Made by a program: the position numbers and the translations under genes. A DNA stretch of 64,000 nucleotides from contig JAJCZJ010000022.1 of the NCBI GenBank assembly GCA_029262455.1, positions 1 to 64,000 of the forward strand, read 5' to 3'. The first letter of the stretch is position 1; the number at the start of each line of letters is the position of its first letter. The notes under the pieces are model-generated. The model was not told the origin of the DNA, did not search any database, and saw nothing but the letters and a program-made list of their open reading frames with translations. The stretch is from Deltaproteobacteria bacterium. GTDB taxonomy: Bacteria; Desulfobacterota; Binatia; HRBIN30; CADEER01. Below are positions 54,753 through 62,601 of the stretch, piece by piece.

Positions 54753-56969
54753 ATGGACCAGAGCGACGCCGTCGAAGATAGCGCCTCCGAGAAGCGTCGA
54801 CGGAGGCGAGAGGGACTGCTGATCTTCGTCCTGGCGGCGACGTTCCTGGTGCTAGCTGTGCTGCAGACTCGGCTGCCGGAGCTGACGAACAGTTCGTCGT
54901 TGACCGGCAACATCATCTTCTTCCTGCTGATCAACCTCAACATCATTCTGTTGGTCCTTTTCGTATTTTTGGTTGCTCGCAACTTCGTCAAATTGGTCGT
55001 TGAGCGCCGCCAGCGAATTCTCGGCGCCCGCCTGCGTGCGCGTTTGGTCATAGCGTTTGTCACGCTCACTCTTTTCCCAACGGCTCTATTGTTTGTCGTC
55101 GCTGAGGGGTTTCTGTCCGAGGCCATCAATAATTGGTTCAGCGTGCGGGTTGAAAGCGCGATGGACGGCGCGATCAAGGTGGCGCACAGCTACTACCAAA
55201 GGGCCGGCGACGATGCCCTGCATCATGCGCTTGGGATGCAACGGGATATCGGGAGAGACGGTTTGCTGGTGCCGGCGCGGCGTGCGGAGTTGCAAGAATT
55301 TGTTGCAGAGCGGCGCCGCGAGCTCAACGTCCAGGTGATTCAAGTGCTGGACCGGGATGGACTGATTGCTCTGGCTATGGACGATCGACTGACCGAGCGT
55401 GAGGTGCGGGTTGGAGGGACCGACCTCGTGTCGGTACTCGATGACGGGATGGACTTTGCCCGTACGCAAAAGGTGCGCGAAGGCGATGTCGTGCGCGGTG
55501 GGGTGCCGATTCGGGAGGTCGACGGTTCTGTAGTCGCAGCGGTTGTCGTTGGCTATTTGGTGCCGAAGCACGTGAGCCGATTGGCGGTCGACACGGCCCG
55601 CCGTTACGACGAGTATCGACAGCTCGGGGTGCTCAAACAGCCGATCGTCAACAGCTACACTCTGACGCTGTTGCTGATTACGTTGGTCGTCTTACTCGCC
55701 GCGATTTGGTTTGGGTTTACCTTTGCGAAAGGGTTTACGGTACCCATCGAGCGGCTTGGTGAAGGCATGCGTGAGGTAGCCCAGGGTAATCTTGGCCATC
55801 GCGCCGAGGCCGGTGGCGATGAAGAGTTCGCCACTTTGTTCTCGTCGTTCAACCAGATGGCGGGGGAGTTGCAGACGACGCACTCCGAGCTGGAGGAGCG
55901 CCGTCGCTATATTGAGAATGTACTGCGCAATATCACGGCCGGGGTTCTGTCGGTTGACGAGAAGGGCGTCGTTGCGGCGCTGAATCCGGCGGCGGGGACG
56001 ATGCTCGGGGTACAACCGGACAAGATTCGTGGTCGCATCTGGTCGGATGTCCTCGATCCAGAGACTTTGGCTCCGTTGCGTAAGCTCCTCGAGGAAGTCT
56101 TCTCGGGCGATCAGCGCCTGGAGTCTCAGGTTAAACTACCCGCGGGGCCGCGCACTGTGACGGCGTGGGTGACCGCAATGCGGCTCAACGATGAGAACGG
56201 TGCACCGGCCGGTGCCATTCTTTTCCTCGAGGATGTTTCCTACCTGCTGCGTGTCGAGCGTATGGAAGCGTGGCGTGAGGTTGCTCGGCGCATTGCACAC
56301 GAGATCAAGAATCCGCTGACACCGATCCAGCTGTCGGCGCAACGGTTGCAGAAGCGCTACGGCGCCGAGCTCGGCCCGGAGAAGGGCGCGTTGTTGGAGG
56401 AGTGCACCAGCACGATCGTCGGCCAGGTGGACCAATTGAAACGGCTGGTCAACGAGTTCTCGACGTTTGCCCGACTACCGGCGATTGAAGTCGCCCCCGG
56501 TGACCTATCGAAGGTCGTCGAGGACGCTCTTGTGTTGTTCCGCGAAGGCCATGGCGGAGTCCATTTTGACTACGTGGCCGAGCCGAACCTCCCGCTGGTG
56601 GAAATCGATTCCGAAGCGGTCCAGCGGGTGGTGGTGAACCTTCTCGACAATGCGGTGGCTGCATGCGAGGGTGTTGAGAACTCACGGATTGAGGTCCGCG
56701 TGGCGCACGATATGCAAGTGGGTGTGGTGAGACTCGAGGTGGGCGACAACGGATCTGGGATTAGTCCAGAAGCCCAGGGGCGCATTTTTGAGCCTTACTT
56801 TTCGACCAAGAAGGATGGCACCGGCTTGGGCTTGGCGATTGTCTCGGCGATCGTAGCGGAGCATCGCGCGTACGTTCGTGTGCGCAGCAATGAGCCTGTT
56901 GGTACGCGATTCTTGATCGATTTTCCGGTTCGTCTGGGTGCTGGTTTACGTCCAGCACTCGGGGCGTGA
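54753..56969 (+). CDS. NtrY-type membrane sensor histidine kinase
   Basis: A 738-residue kinase. Hydrophobic segments lie near residues 22-40, 50-75 and 105-125, then a large periplasmic sensor to about 295, another membrane helix (LLLITLVVLLAAIWFGFTF), HAMP, a PAS domain, and HisKA with His516 in ARRIAHEIKNPLTPIQLSAQRL. HATPase_c follows (NLLDNAVAAC, GDNGSGI, GTGLGLAIV). The architecture is that of NtrY. It starts 32 nt after ruvB and 18 nt before the receiver-LpxC gene, so it is the likely phosphate donor for that protein. Confidence 0.93.
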   Translation: MDQSDAVEDSASEKRRRRREGLLIFVLAATFLVLAVLQTRLPELTNSSSLTGNIIFFLLINLNIILLVLFVFLVARNFVKLVVERRQRILGARLRARLVIAFVTLTLFPTALLFVVAEGFLSEAINNWFSVRVESAMDGAIKVAHSYYQRAGDDALHHALGMQRDIGRDGLLVPARRAELQEFVAERRRELNVQVIQVLDRDGLIALAMDDRLTEREVRVGGTDLVSVLDDGMDFARTQKVREGDVVRGGVPIREVDGSVVAAVVVGYLVPKHVSRLAVDTARRYDEYRQLGVLKQPIVNSYTLTLLLITLVVLLAAIWFGFTFAKGFTVPIERLGEGMREVAQGNLGHRAEAGGDEEFATLFSSFNQMAGELQTTHSELEERRRYIENVLRNITAGVLSVDEKGVVAALNPAAGTMLGVQPDKIRGRIWSDVLDPETLAPLRKLLEEVFSGDQRLESQVKLPAGPRTVTAWVTAMRLNDENGAPAGAILFLEDVSYLLRVERMEAWREVARRIAHEIKNPLTPIQLSAQRLQKRYGAELGPEKGALLEECTSTIVGQVDQLKRLVNEFSTFARLPAIEVAPGDLSKVVEDALVLFREGHGGVHFDYVAEPNLPLVEIDSEAVQRVVVNLLDNAVAACEGVENSRIEVRVAHDMQVGVVRLEVGDNGSGISPEAQGRIFEPYFSTKKDGTGLGLAIVSAIVAEHRAYVRVRSNEPVGTRFLIDFPVRLGAGLRPALGA

Positions 56970-56987
56970 TGTGATTGGAGGGCAGGA

Positions 56988-58247
56988 ATGTCCACGGTAC
57001 TGGTCGTCGATGACGAAAGTGAGATTCGCAGCTCGCTGCGAGGGGTCCTAGGCGACGAAGGGCTCCGCGTTCTTGAAGCGCAGGGAGGGCGTGAGGCTCT
57101 GGATATCGTACGTCGCGAGCATCCAGAACTCGTGTTGCTCGATGTTTGGATGCCGGACATCGACGGTATTGAATTGCTGCGCCAGCTGCAAAGCGAGCCG
57201 CAGCGCCCTCAGGTCGTGATGATCTCGGGGCATGGCAACGTCGAGACAGCAGTCCAGGCGACAAAGCTCGGAGCGTTTGATTTTATTGAAAAGCCTTTTT
57301 CGATCGACGCTCTATTGCAAGTAGTGGGACGGGCTCTCGAAGATGGGCGGGCGCCAGATAGCCAAGATGCGGAGGCTGCGAACTCGAGCGTCGGTGCTAC
57401 CGACAGTCGGCAGCGGCGGCATCCGGAGCGGACGATCGGCAAATCGGTGATCGGGAGTGGGCATGGGTTACACACCGGGGTCCGGTCGGGCCTCATCCTC
57501 AACCCACTACCTCCGGGGCGTGGAATCGTCTTTAAGAACTTGACGACGGGTGCCTCGGTCCCGGCGCATCTCGATTTCGTCGAATCTACCGGGTACGCGA
57601 CGACCTTGCATCACGGCGACATGAGCGTCGGGACCGTGGAGCACCTACTGGCGACGTTTCACGCCTACGGAATCACGAACGCTCTCGTGAAACTGCAGTC
57701 GGAGGTCCCAGTGATGGACGGCTCAGCGAAAGAGTTCTGTGCACTCTTGGAGGATGCGGGTGTCGAGGAGCAGGGTGGTGGGGTCGACGAGATAACCGTC
57801 AGCAAGCGGGTTGCGATTGGTAGTGAAGATCCCGAAGAGGAAGGGATTTCGATCGAACCTGCGGACTGTCTGAGTGTATCCTACACGCTACGCTATCCGG
57901 AACCGGTGGGCACTCAGAAGTATACGTTCGAGTTTCAGGGTCCTGCGAGCTTTCGTGATCAGATCGCGCCGGCGCGGACCTTCGGCTTCGTCAAAGACAT
58001 GAAGGCTATGGCGTCGATGGGGCTTGCCAGCGGCGGTCGCCTCGACAACTGCATCCTCATCGATGATGAGAAGATTGTGAACACGGAGCTACGCTTTCCC
58101 GACGAGCTCGCGCGCCACAAGATCCTCGACGTACTCGGCGATCTATATCTGCTCGGGCGTCCGGTCCGAGGCAAGATCGATGCACGGATGACTGGCCACA
58201 GTGACAACATTGCGTTGCTCAAAGAGATCGCCAAAACGGAGATCTGA
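56988..58247 (+). CDS. lpxC: fusion of NtrX-like receiver domain with LpxC deacetylase
   Basis: One continuous 419-residue gene. Residues 1-118 are a receiver domain with the acidic pair Asp8/Asp9, phosphoacceptor Asp52 (LVLLDVWMPD), Ser80 in VVMISGHGNVETAV and Lys102 in FIEKPF, closely NtrX-like. After a polar linker, residues 148-419 are a full LpxC. It has GSGHGLHTG, Glu218/His219 in GTVEHL, ARTFGF, zinc ligands His377 and Asp381 in RHKILDVLGD, and His404 in MTGHSDN. LpxC commits UDP-acyl-GlcNAc to lipid A. No internal start exists, so LpxC is made only as the fusion. Confidence 0.95.
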   Translation: MSTVLVVDDESEIRSSLRGVLGDEGLRVLEAQGGREALDIVRREHPELVLLDVWMPDIDGIELLRQLQSEPQRPQVVMISGHGNVETAVQATKLGAFDFIEKPFSIDALLQVVGRALEDGRAPDSQDAEAANSSVGATDSRQRRHPERTIGKSVIGSGHGLHTGVRSGLILNPLPPGRGIVFKNLTTGASVPAHLDFVESTGYATTLHHGDMSVGTVEHLLATFHAYGITNALVKLQSEVPVMDGSAKEFCALLEDAGVEEQGGGVDEITVSKRVAIGSEDPEEEGISIEPADCLSVSYTLRYPEPVGTQKYTFEFQGPASFRDQIAPARTFGFVKDMKAMASMGLASGGRLDNCILIDDEKIVNTELRFPDELARHKILDVLGDLYLLGRPVRGKIDARMTGHSDNIALLKEIAKTEI

Positions 58248-58420
58248 GCGAGAACATTGAAAAACAGTTGTGGTAGCGCAAGGCGCGAAACCGGCCTGTC
58301 CTCCGAAGCCTTGGCGGCGGAGGGAGGCAAAGCCGGAACTCTTGTTGAGGATTTCGCAACGCGGCGATTCCGTCCAACAATCGTTTTCAGGTCCACGTCC
58401 TTTGTTTGAACGGGCCGCTA
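58245..58420 (+). repeat. dispersed repeat between lpxC and dacA (copy B)
   Basis: A 176-bp relative of copy A. It shares GGAGGCAAA and TTGTTGAGGATT..GCAACGC in the interior. The right end TTTGAACGGGCCGCTAG is well preserved; the left end TGAGCGAGAACATTGAAAAACAG is degenerate. The right CTA is the complement of the dacA TAG stop, and the left TGA is the lpxC stop. It thus fills the whole gap between two convergent genes. Confidence 0.65.
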
Positions 58421-59686
58421 GCCGCGGACGGCGATGATCTGTGTTTCGAGGTGCAATTCTCGACTCAAGTCGCGGGCGATCTTGCGAGCGATGACTCGAT
58501 CGGCGAGATTTCTTACCAAGACGCGGTAGTGGGTGCTGCCGCCCTTCGACACTGGTTCGACCGTCGCGCTGTATCCGCGAGCCGACACCTTGCGATGGAG
58601 ATCTTCTGCGATGGTTTTACTGCGCAGGGACGCGACTTGTACGTGGTAGAAAAAGCGCGGCTCGGCGTTAATGCGACCGCGGTCGCCTTCTGCGACCACT
58701 GGTGCTTGGGGTGCTGCGTCGCGGCGTGTGCTTGACGGGCTTGGTGCACTGAGAGCCACCTGCGCGGAAGCTCGTTGGCCGCCATCGTCTGGGGCAGCTC
58801 TCGGTGCGAGTGCCTGCCTCCATCCTGTTTCTGCCGACCAGTCTGGAGCTGGAGCCGGCGGCTCCAGTCCGTAGTCGATTAGAAGCTCCAAGTCACCCCA
58901 AAGGTCGTTAGACCCCAACACGACGACGATGACTTCTCTGCCCCGAAACGACGCCGCACCGGCGAAACAGCGCCGAGCGCGCCGGGTGTACCCAGTCTTG
59001 CCGATGAGCTTGAAACTTCGCCTCCCAAGCAGCTTGTTGGTCGTTTTGAGGGACACGCGTTGCTGTTTGAAGTTACGTGGGCGGATGGTCTTGGTCCGCG
59101 TCGACATGATGGATCGAAGCTCGGGGATCGCGAGCGCGTGACTCGCGATTACGGCTAGATCGGCGGCGGTGCTGTGGTGGCCGCGCGCTGGCAGGCCATT
59201 GGGGTTGACGAAGTGTGATCGCGTCGCGCCGATGTCCTTCGCGGTTTCGTTCATGCGTCGTGCGAAGTTGGTAACCGATCCAGACAGCCCTTCGGCCACC
59301 ACCACACTGGCATCATTGGCCGACTTCAGCATCATGGCGTAGACCAGATCGCGCATGTTCATCACCCAGCCGGCCTTCAACCACGCCTTACTCGGGGGCA
59401 TCCGCGAGGCCTTCTTGCTGACCTTGACGTTCCGATCGAGCCGCCCACTCTTCATGGCGACTACGGCGGTCATCAATTTCGTCGTGCTGGCCGGCGGCAA
59501 CGGCATATTTGGGTTGCGTGCGAAGAGAATCTGGCCGGTCTGGTGGTCGACGATGATCGCCGAACGCGCGGTTACGCGACCCAGGTCTCCGATCGTCGTT
59601 GCCGACGCGGGTCCCGTAGTTGCAAACATGGCCGCCATGGCAACCAGTGCCCGCGTGGCCCGACTTCTATGAACCTGTGTTTCCAT
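58418..59686 (-). CDS. dacA: D-alanyl-D-alanine carboxypeptidase with SPOR domain
   Basis: A PBP5/6-type enzyme trimming peptidoglycan stem peptides. The 422-residue protein has a signal peptide (ALVAMAAMFATTGPASA). The active-site motifs are Ser67-Thr-Thr-Lys70 (PPASTTKLMTA), Ser122-Ala-Asn124 and Lys230-Thr-Gly232. The C-terminal SPOR domain (FYHVQVASLRSKTIAEDLHRKVSARGY to LETQIIAV) normally binds denuded septal glycan. ATG 59686 matches the signal peptide; upstream starts give an implausible leader. Its TAG stop lies in a repeat end. Confidence 0.9.
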   Translation of the reverse strand: METQVHRSRATRALVAMAAMFATTGPASATTIGDLGRVTARSAIIVDHQTGQILFARNPNMPLPPASTTKLMTAVVAMKSGRLDRNVKVSKKASRMPPSKAWLKAGWVMNMRDLVYAMMLKSANDASVVVAEGLSGSVTNFARRMNETAKDIGATRSHFVNPNGLPARGHHSTAADLAVIASHALAIPELRSIMSTRTKTIRPRNFKQQRVSLKTTNKLLGRRSFKLIGKTGYTRRARRCFAGAASFRGREVIVVVLGSNDLWGDLELLIDYGLEPPAPAPDWSAETGWRQALAPRAAPDDGGQRASAQVALSAPSPSSTRRDAAPQAPVVAEGDRGRINAEPRFFYHVQVASLRSKTIAEDLHRKVSARGYSATVEPVSKGGSTHYRVLVRNLADRVIARKIARDLSRELHLETQIIAVRG

Positions 59687-59846
59687 CCACCCCCACTCAG
59701 AGATGCATTTCAGCACAAACCTCAACATTTTCAACTTGAAGCTGTATTTGAGGTGAATCTTAGGCCCTGGTTGAGTCCCGATATGTCCTGCTCCGTACCC
59801 CGTACCCGTAGGCATTGCGCCGCCCCTCCTGTAGAGTCCCTTCCCC

Positions 59847-61235
59847 ATGGCTGATCGACCCGAAGGAAAGGTACCTCCACACAGCGTCGAGGCGGAAGAA
59901 GGCGTGCTGGGCGGGGTATTGGTCGATAATAATTCGATCGACCGTGCCATGGAGATCTTGTTGGCCGAGGACTTTTACCGCGAGTCTCACCGCAAGATCA
60001 TGAAAGCCTTTCTGGAGTTGAATGGACGAGGCGAGGCGATCGATCTGATTACGGTCAGCGACTATCTGAAGGGTCGGAACGAGCTCGACGAGATCGGTGG
60101 TGCGACCTATCTGGCGGAACTCTCCGAGCGCGTGCCGACGTCGGCAAACGTTGGCCAGTACGCCAAGATCGTCAAAGATAAAGCGGTTCTGCGTGCCCTG
60201 ATCACCACCATGAACGACATCTCTGTGCGAAGTTTTCAGGCGCCGGGCGATGTCGAATCCTTTCTCGACGAGGCTGAGCAGCGGGTTTTCGAGATCGCCG
60301 AGCGTAAGACGCGTCCGGCGTTTTTCCGGGTGCGCGACATTGTCGTGGACTCGATGAAGGCGGTTGAGCAGCTCTACGAGAAGCGTGAGCTGGTAACCGG
60401 GGTTCCGACCGGGTTCATCGATCTCGACAAGAAGACTGCCGGCCTGCAGCCCGGAGATCTGATTATTGTGGCCGGTCGTCCGAGTATGGGGAAGACGGCA
60501 CTGGCGCTCAATGTGGCGCAGTACGCCGCGCAAGAGGCCGGGCACGGAGTCGCGGTCTTCTCCCTCGAGATGGGCAAGGAGCAATTGGTCTTTCGTATGC
60601 TTTGTTCTGAGGCCCGGGTCGATCAGTCCAAGGTGCGCGCAGGCTTTGCGGCCGAGCGTGACTATCCCAAGTTGGCGATCGCGGCCGAGCGCCTGTCGGA
60701 GGCGAAAATTTACATCGACGATACACCGAGTCTCGGTGTCCTCGAGCTGCGCGCCAAGGCGCGCCGGTTGTCGCGCGAGCGAGACTCGAACCTCGGCATG
60801 ATCATCGTCGACTACCTACAGCTGATGAGAGGCCCGGTGACGGACAGCCGTGAGCAGGAGATCTCGGCCATTTCGCGCTCACTGAAGGCACTCGCCAAGG
60901 AGCTGCAGGTCCCGGTGATCGCGCTGTCGCAGCTCAATCGCCAGGTCGAGCAACGCGCCGACAAGCGTCCGGTCATGGCCGACCTCCGCGAGTCGGGTGC
61001 GATCGAGCAAGACGCCGATGTGATCATGTTTCTCTATCGGGACTGGGTCTACAACCAGAAAGAGGCCGACGAGCGAGATGCTGAGCTGATCATTGGCAAA
61101 CAGCGTAACGGCCCGACCGGAACGATTCCGATCGCATTTTTCGCCGAGTACACGCGGTTCGAAAACCGCGCCGAAGACGAAGTCGAGTTCGTCGGCGGGC
61201 CGGAGATGGACGGCGACGAAATCGACCGTTTGTGA
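59847..61235 (+). CDS. dnaB: replicative DNA helicase DnaB
   Basis: A 462-residue hexameric helicase: N-terminal domain PPHSVEAEEGVLGGVLVDNNSID, Walker A GRPSMGKTALALNVAQYAA near residue 212, Walker B MIIVDYLQLMRG, and SRSLKALAKELQVPVIALSQLNRQVEQRADKRP. No intein is present. It ends GPEMDGDEIDRL. Divergent from dacA across 160 nt. Confidence 0.96.
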   Translation: MADRPEGKVPPHSVEAEEGVLGGVLVDNNSIDRAMEILLAEDFYRESHRKIMKAFLELNGRGEAIDLITVSDYLKGRNELDEIGGATYLAELSERVPTSANVGQYAKIVKDKAVLRALITTMNDISVRSFQAPGDVESFLDEAEQRVFEIAERKTRPAFFRVRDIVVDSMKAVEQLYEKRELVTGVPTGFIDLDKKTAGLQPGDLIIVAGRPSMGKTALALNVAQYAAQEAGHGVAVFSLEMGKEQLVFRMLCSEARVDQSKVRAGFAAERDYPKLAIAAERLSEAKIYIDDTPSLGVLELRAKARRLSRERDSNLGMIIVDYLQLMRGPVTDSREQEISAISRSLKALAKELQVPVIALSQLNRQVEQRADKRPVMADLRESGAIEQDADVIMFLYRDWVYNQKEADERDAELIIGKQRNGPTGTIPIAFFAEYTRFENRAEDEVEFVGGPEMDGDEIDRL

Positions 61236-61368
61236 TTTCGACGATGACCGGGCGGGAGTGGCCACTGAGTGCGATCAGATCCTAGGCGGGCGCTTCGACG
61301 CGCTGCCCGTCTGCGGCGATGTGTGGGTCAATGTTTCGGCCGCCGACCTGCGATCCACTGACGCGGAT

Positions 61369-61701
61369 ATGGATTGTAGCCTGAGCGCAGTATGCGATTT
61401 CGTTGCGAGTGAACTCTCTATTGCCCCTGGGCGTCTAGATGCCAGGACCAGAATTTTCCACGATTTGGGCGTAGACGGCGACGATGGGATCGAATTTCTC
61501 GAAGCCTTTGCGGACAACTTCGGGGTCGATATGGCGGATTGCGACCCACGGCGGTACTTCGGACCAGAAGGCTTCTTTGACCCACGCGATCTGTGGGACC
61601 GCCTGAGAGCTCGTTCAGCGCGTCCCATCGAGCCGCTCACCATCGAGATGCTCGTTCTGTCCGCGGCGCAGCGTCGGTGGATTGTAGCCATGCCCGAGTA
61701 A
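61369..61701 (+). CDS. DUF1493-like acyl carrier protein homologue
   Basis: A 110-residue protein with an ACP-like helix bundle: ARTRIFHDLGVDGDDGIEFLEAFADNFGVDM and the C-terminal RYFGPEGFFDPRDLWDRLR and PLTIEMLVLSAAQRRW, the layout of DUF1493. The site of the ACP serine (DSL) reads DGD, so it should not carry phosphopantetheine. ATG 61369 is one choice; the frame is open upstream with a GTG at 61321. Role unknown. Confidence 0.65.
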   Translation: MDCSLSAVCDFVASELSIAPGRLDARTRIFHDLGVDGDDGIEFLEAFADNFGVDMADCDPRRYFGPEGFFDPRDLWDRLRARSARPIEPLTIEMLVLSAAQRRWIVAMPE

Positions 61702-61850
61702 TCCGCGGGACCTTCGCAACCACGTCGATGTTGTATTTCTTTCCCGATCGCAGCGTTAGCTTTTGGGTAGTTATGGATATTTTATTGGATATCTGAGACT
61801 TAGCTGCTCGCTTGAGAGCGTCGTCGAAACCCGCGATGAACAGGAGCCAA

Positions 61851-61971
61851 TCGCAACCCCGTGAAAAAGCATCTCCAGTCGCTGGTCGTCGGTAACCACC
61901 TGGCTCTTCGTGGAAGTGGCAAAGGAACCTGGTACGAGCGAAGCTAGCTGCCTGTTTTCAACGGACTGCTA
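61851..61971 (+). repeat. dispersed repeat upstream of thiE stop (copy C)
   Basis: The right end CTGTTTTCAACGGACTGCTA is close to the family end. The left end is probably TCGCAACCCCGTGAAAAAGC at 61851, although ACCCGCGATGAACAGG at 61829 is a rival. About 121 bp. The right CTA (61969-61971) is the complement of the thiE TAG stop. Between 61702 and 61850 I see only an AT-rich patch near 61770-61795. Confidence 0.55.
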
Positions 61972-62601
61972 GGATTGCGCGGCGGTGATCATGAGCTCGG
62001 TTGCGGCCACCGGGTCTACTGCGTTGCCGATGGCTCCGATAATGGCGGCTGTGTCGGCTCCGGCCTTGAGTACTTGAGCGACATTGTTTTCGCTGATCCC
62101 ACCGATCGCGACCAAAGGGAGCGGGCTGGAGCTCGCCGCAGCGCGCAGCGCGTCGATTCCTTGCGTTGGGTCTGGATCGACCTTGCTCTCGGTTGGGAAG
62201 ATTGGTCCGTAGGCGACGTAGTCCAGTGGTTCTTCACGCGCCGCCTTTACTAGCTGGTCCAGGTTGTGAGTGGAGTAGCCGATGATAGCGCCGGCTGGGA
62301 GGAGGTCGCGTGCGGTTTTTGGTGGTAGGTCGTCCTGTCCTACGTGGACTCCGGCGGCGCCGATGAGTTTTGCGATGTCAGCGCGGTCGTTGATGATCAG
62401 TTTGGCGTTGTACTGCACGCAGAGAGCTTGAATTGCGGTGGCCGCTTTCACGAAGGCGCCTGTTGGCGACGATTTCAGGCGGAGTTGGATGAGTGGGAGG
62501 CCGCAGCCGAGAACTTGCTGCGCCAAGTCGACCGGGTCTCTTTCCGGGTTTGTGTCCCCGACGATTGGGTAGATCGGCGAGCCGAAGTTGAACCCGATCA
62601 T
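61969..62601 (-). CDS. thiE: thiamine-phosphate synthase
   Basis: ThiE joins HMP-PP and THZ-P to give thiamine phosphate. The 210-residue TIM-barrel has IQLRLK, LIINDRADIAKLIGAAGVHVGQDDLP, IIGYSTHN, VAYGPIFPTESKVDPDPTQGI and VAIGGISENNV. ATG 62601 overlaps the stop of the NtrC-type gene (ATGA), an unusual partnership. No other thi gene or TPP riboswitch is visible here. Confidence 0.94.
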   Translation of the reverse strand: MIGFNFGSPIYPIVGDTNPERDPVDLAQQVLGCGLPLIQLRLKSSPTGAFVKAATAIQALCVQYNAKLIINDRADIAKLIGAAGVHVGQDDLPPKTARDLLPAGAIIGYSTHNLDQLVKAAREEPLDYVAYGPIFPTESKVDPDPTQGIDALRAAASSSPLPLVAIGGISENNVAQVLKAGADTAAIIGAIGNAVDPVAATELMITAAQS

